Below are positions 63,421-64,000 of a stretch of 64,000 bases of DNA, piece by piece (the stretch's first letter is position 1; the number at the start of each line of letters is the position of its first letter). Source of the stretch: an uncultured Paracoccaceae bacterium (lineage in GTDB: Bacteria > Pseudomonadota > Alphaproteobacteria > Rhodobacterales > Rhodobacteraceae); assembly GCA_947494445.1 (NCBI GenBank), contig CANLVD010000006.1:1-64000 (forward strand), given 5' to 3'. The notes under the pieces are model-generated. The model saw only the letters and a list, made by a program, of their open reading frames with translations. It was not told where the DNA came from and made no database searches. A program made the position numbers and the translations under genes.

Positions 63421-64000
63421 TCACCCCAACGTCTCATCGGTCAGCGCCGCAAGCGCCAGTGCTGCGGCCCCGCGTGCCCAGACCAGATCTCCCCAGGCAT
63501 GGGGTTCCACCCTGGGCAGATCGCGCCCGGTGTTGAGCGCCATCAGTTCCAGTTCAGTGATCACATCAGGCCCATGCAGGTAATCAAACCGCATCCGGTC
63601 GCCCGAGATCAGGATCAGCGGCGGGTCAAACAGATTGATGATGTTGGCCAGCCCCAGCGACAGATAGCGCCCGGCACGCTTGAAGATCGACCGCGCTGCC
63701 GTGTTGCCCGCCTTTGCATGGGTATACAAACTGTCGAGCAGCACGGGCGTCTCGAACCCATCCCGGTTGGTCCAGTTCAGCGCCGTCGCAGCTTCACGCG
63801 CCAGCGCATAATCGGCCACATAAGCCTCAAGACAGCCGCGCTGACCGCAGCGGCACAGCGCACCATCAAGCTGCACCTTGGTGTGGCCAAGCTCCATCCC
63901 CAGCCCCTTGCCGCCATAATAAAGCCGGTGATCCACGACCAGTCCCATACCGACGCCGTGTTCTATGGTGACCACGGCAAAATCCGACAGGGCGCGCCCC
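63421..64000 (-). CDS. ROK-family protein, 3' part (cut by window edge)
   Basis: The last 193 or so residues of a ROK (repressor/ORF/kinase) protein. The zinc motif CRCGQRGCLEAY with HTKV before it is the family signature. The frame stays open to the right edge (ALSDFAVVTIEHGVGMG), so the N-terminus with either an HTH or a kinase start is outside. The C-terminal part WARGAAALALAAL is typical. It is either a sugar kinase or a regulator of the NagC/XylR type. Confidence 0.88.
   Translation of the reverse strand, partial: GRALSDFAVVTIEHGVGMGLVVDHRLYYGGKGLGMELGHTKVQLDGALCRCGQRGCLEAYVADYALAREAATALNWTNRDGFETPVLLDSLYTHAKAGNTAARSIFKRAGRYLSLGLANIINLFDPPLILISGDRMRFDYLHGPDVITELELMALNTGRDLPRVEPHAWGDLVWARGAAALALAALTDETLG

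Noticed and set aside
1-64000. CRISPR array
   Set aside because: No regularly spaced direct repeats with unique spacers were seen; the protein-level repeats at 3400-4020 and 48800-49300 are coding.

Overview
The window looks like a chromosomal segment of a marine Alphaproteobacterium of the Rhodobacterales (Roseobacter group). The evidence is the set of protein families and gene arrangements: CobT, YgfZ/GcvT-like protein, glutaryl-CoA dehydrogenase, RTX proteins, BLUF protein, M20/Dpp operons, and the GC-rich GCCTCCGGCGGG intergenic motif. This is an inference from gene content, not a database search. The sequence splits into two parts at a tRNA-Thr(TGT) gene at 43239-43314.

Left part (1-43238): accessory, island-like DNA. 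Its right edge carries a P4-type tyrosine integrase directly beside the 3' end of the tRNA, with three copies of a TGGGGGTACG repeat between them, which is the usual layout of a tRNA-targeting genomic island. Two fragments of the same IS3-family element lie in inverted orientation at 1-276 and 41226-41915, so about 41 kb is bracketed by their 3' ends. The right fragment is joined to the last codons of the integrase. A second tyrosine recombinase near the left end has an in-frame stop. Degenerate dispersed repeats occupy many intergenic gaps.

The cargo consists of regulator-plus-enzyme modules: a BLUF photoreceptor and a 2OG-Fe(II) oxygenase; a secreted Trp/Cys-repeat protein followed by a DUF1611 protein and a fold-III PLP racemase; an AraC regulator with two SDR oxidoreductases; an MFS carrier; a complete Dpp/Opp-type ABC peptide importer with two M20 peptidases, a LysR regulator and an M81 (MlrC-like) peptidase; a solitary RES-domain toxin-like gene; a TetR regulator beside homocysteine methyltransferase, a secreted barrel-like protein, a GNAT, an SMR-like transporter and a frameshifted methyltransferase; a DUF1185/MFS/NTF2-like trio; a tandem pair of LuxR-HTH proteins (GAF, and TolB-like/TPR); a TetR/sterol-desaturase-like pair; a LysR/permease pair; and a six-gene MarR-linked redox operon (ABM-domain protein, EF-hand protein, cytochrome b561-like protein, two DUF1772 proteins, membrane-anchored FAD/NAD reductase). 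I consider this last operon, with two palindromes covering its promoter region, the most interesting candidate for an undescribed system.

Right part (43239-64000): ordinary, tightly packed chromosome. It holds an iron(III) binding protein and a fused permease (no ATPase in the window), a PQQ-type aldose dehydrogenase, a secreted glycosidase-like RTX protein, CobT, a serine/alanine-glyoxylate aminotransferase, a family-2 glycosyltransferase, a YgfZ/CAF17-like protein, an inositol-monophosphatase-type enzyme, a Tat-exported 2',3'-cyclic nucleotide phosphodiesterase, a small lipoprotein, an alpha/beta hydrolase, GcdH, a sugar transferase, a di-haem peroxidase (MauG/CcpA family), an FG-GAP/UnbV protein and the 3' part of a ROK-family gene that runs off the right edge.
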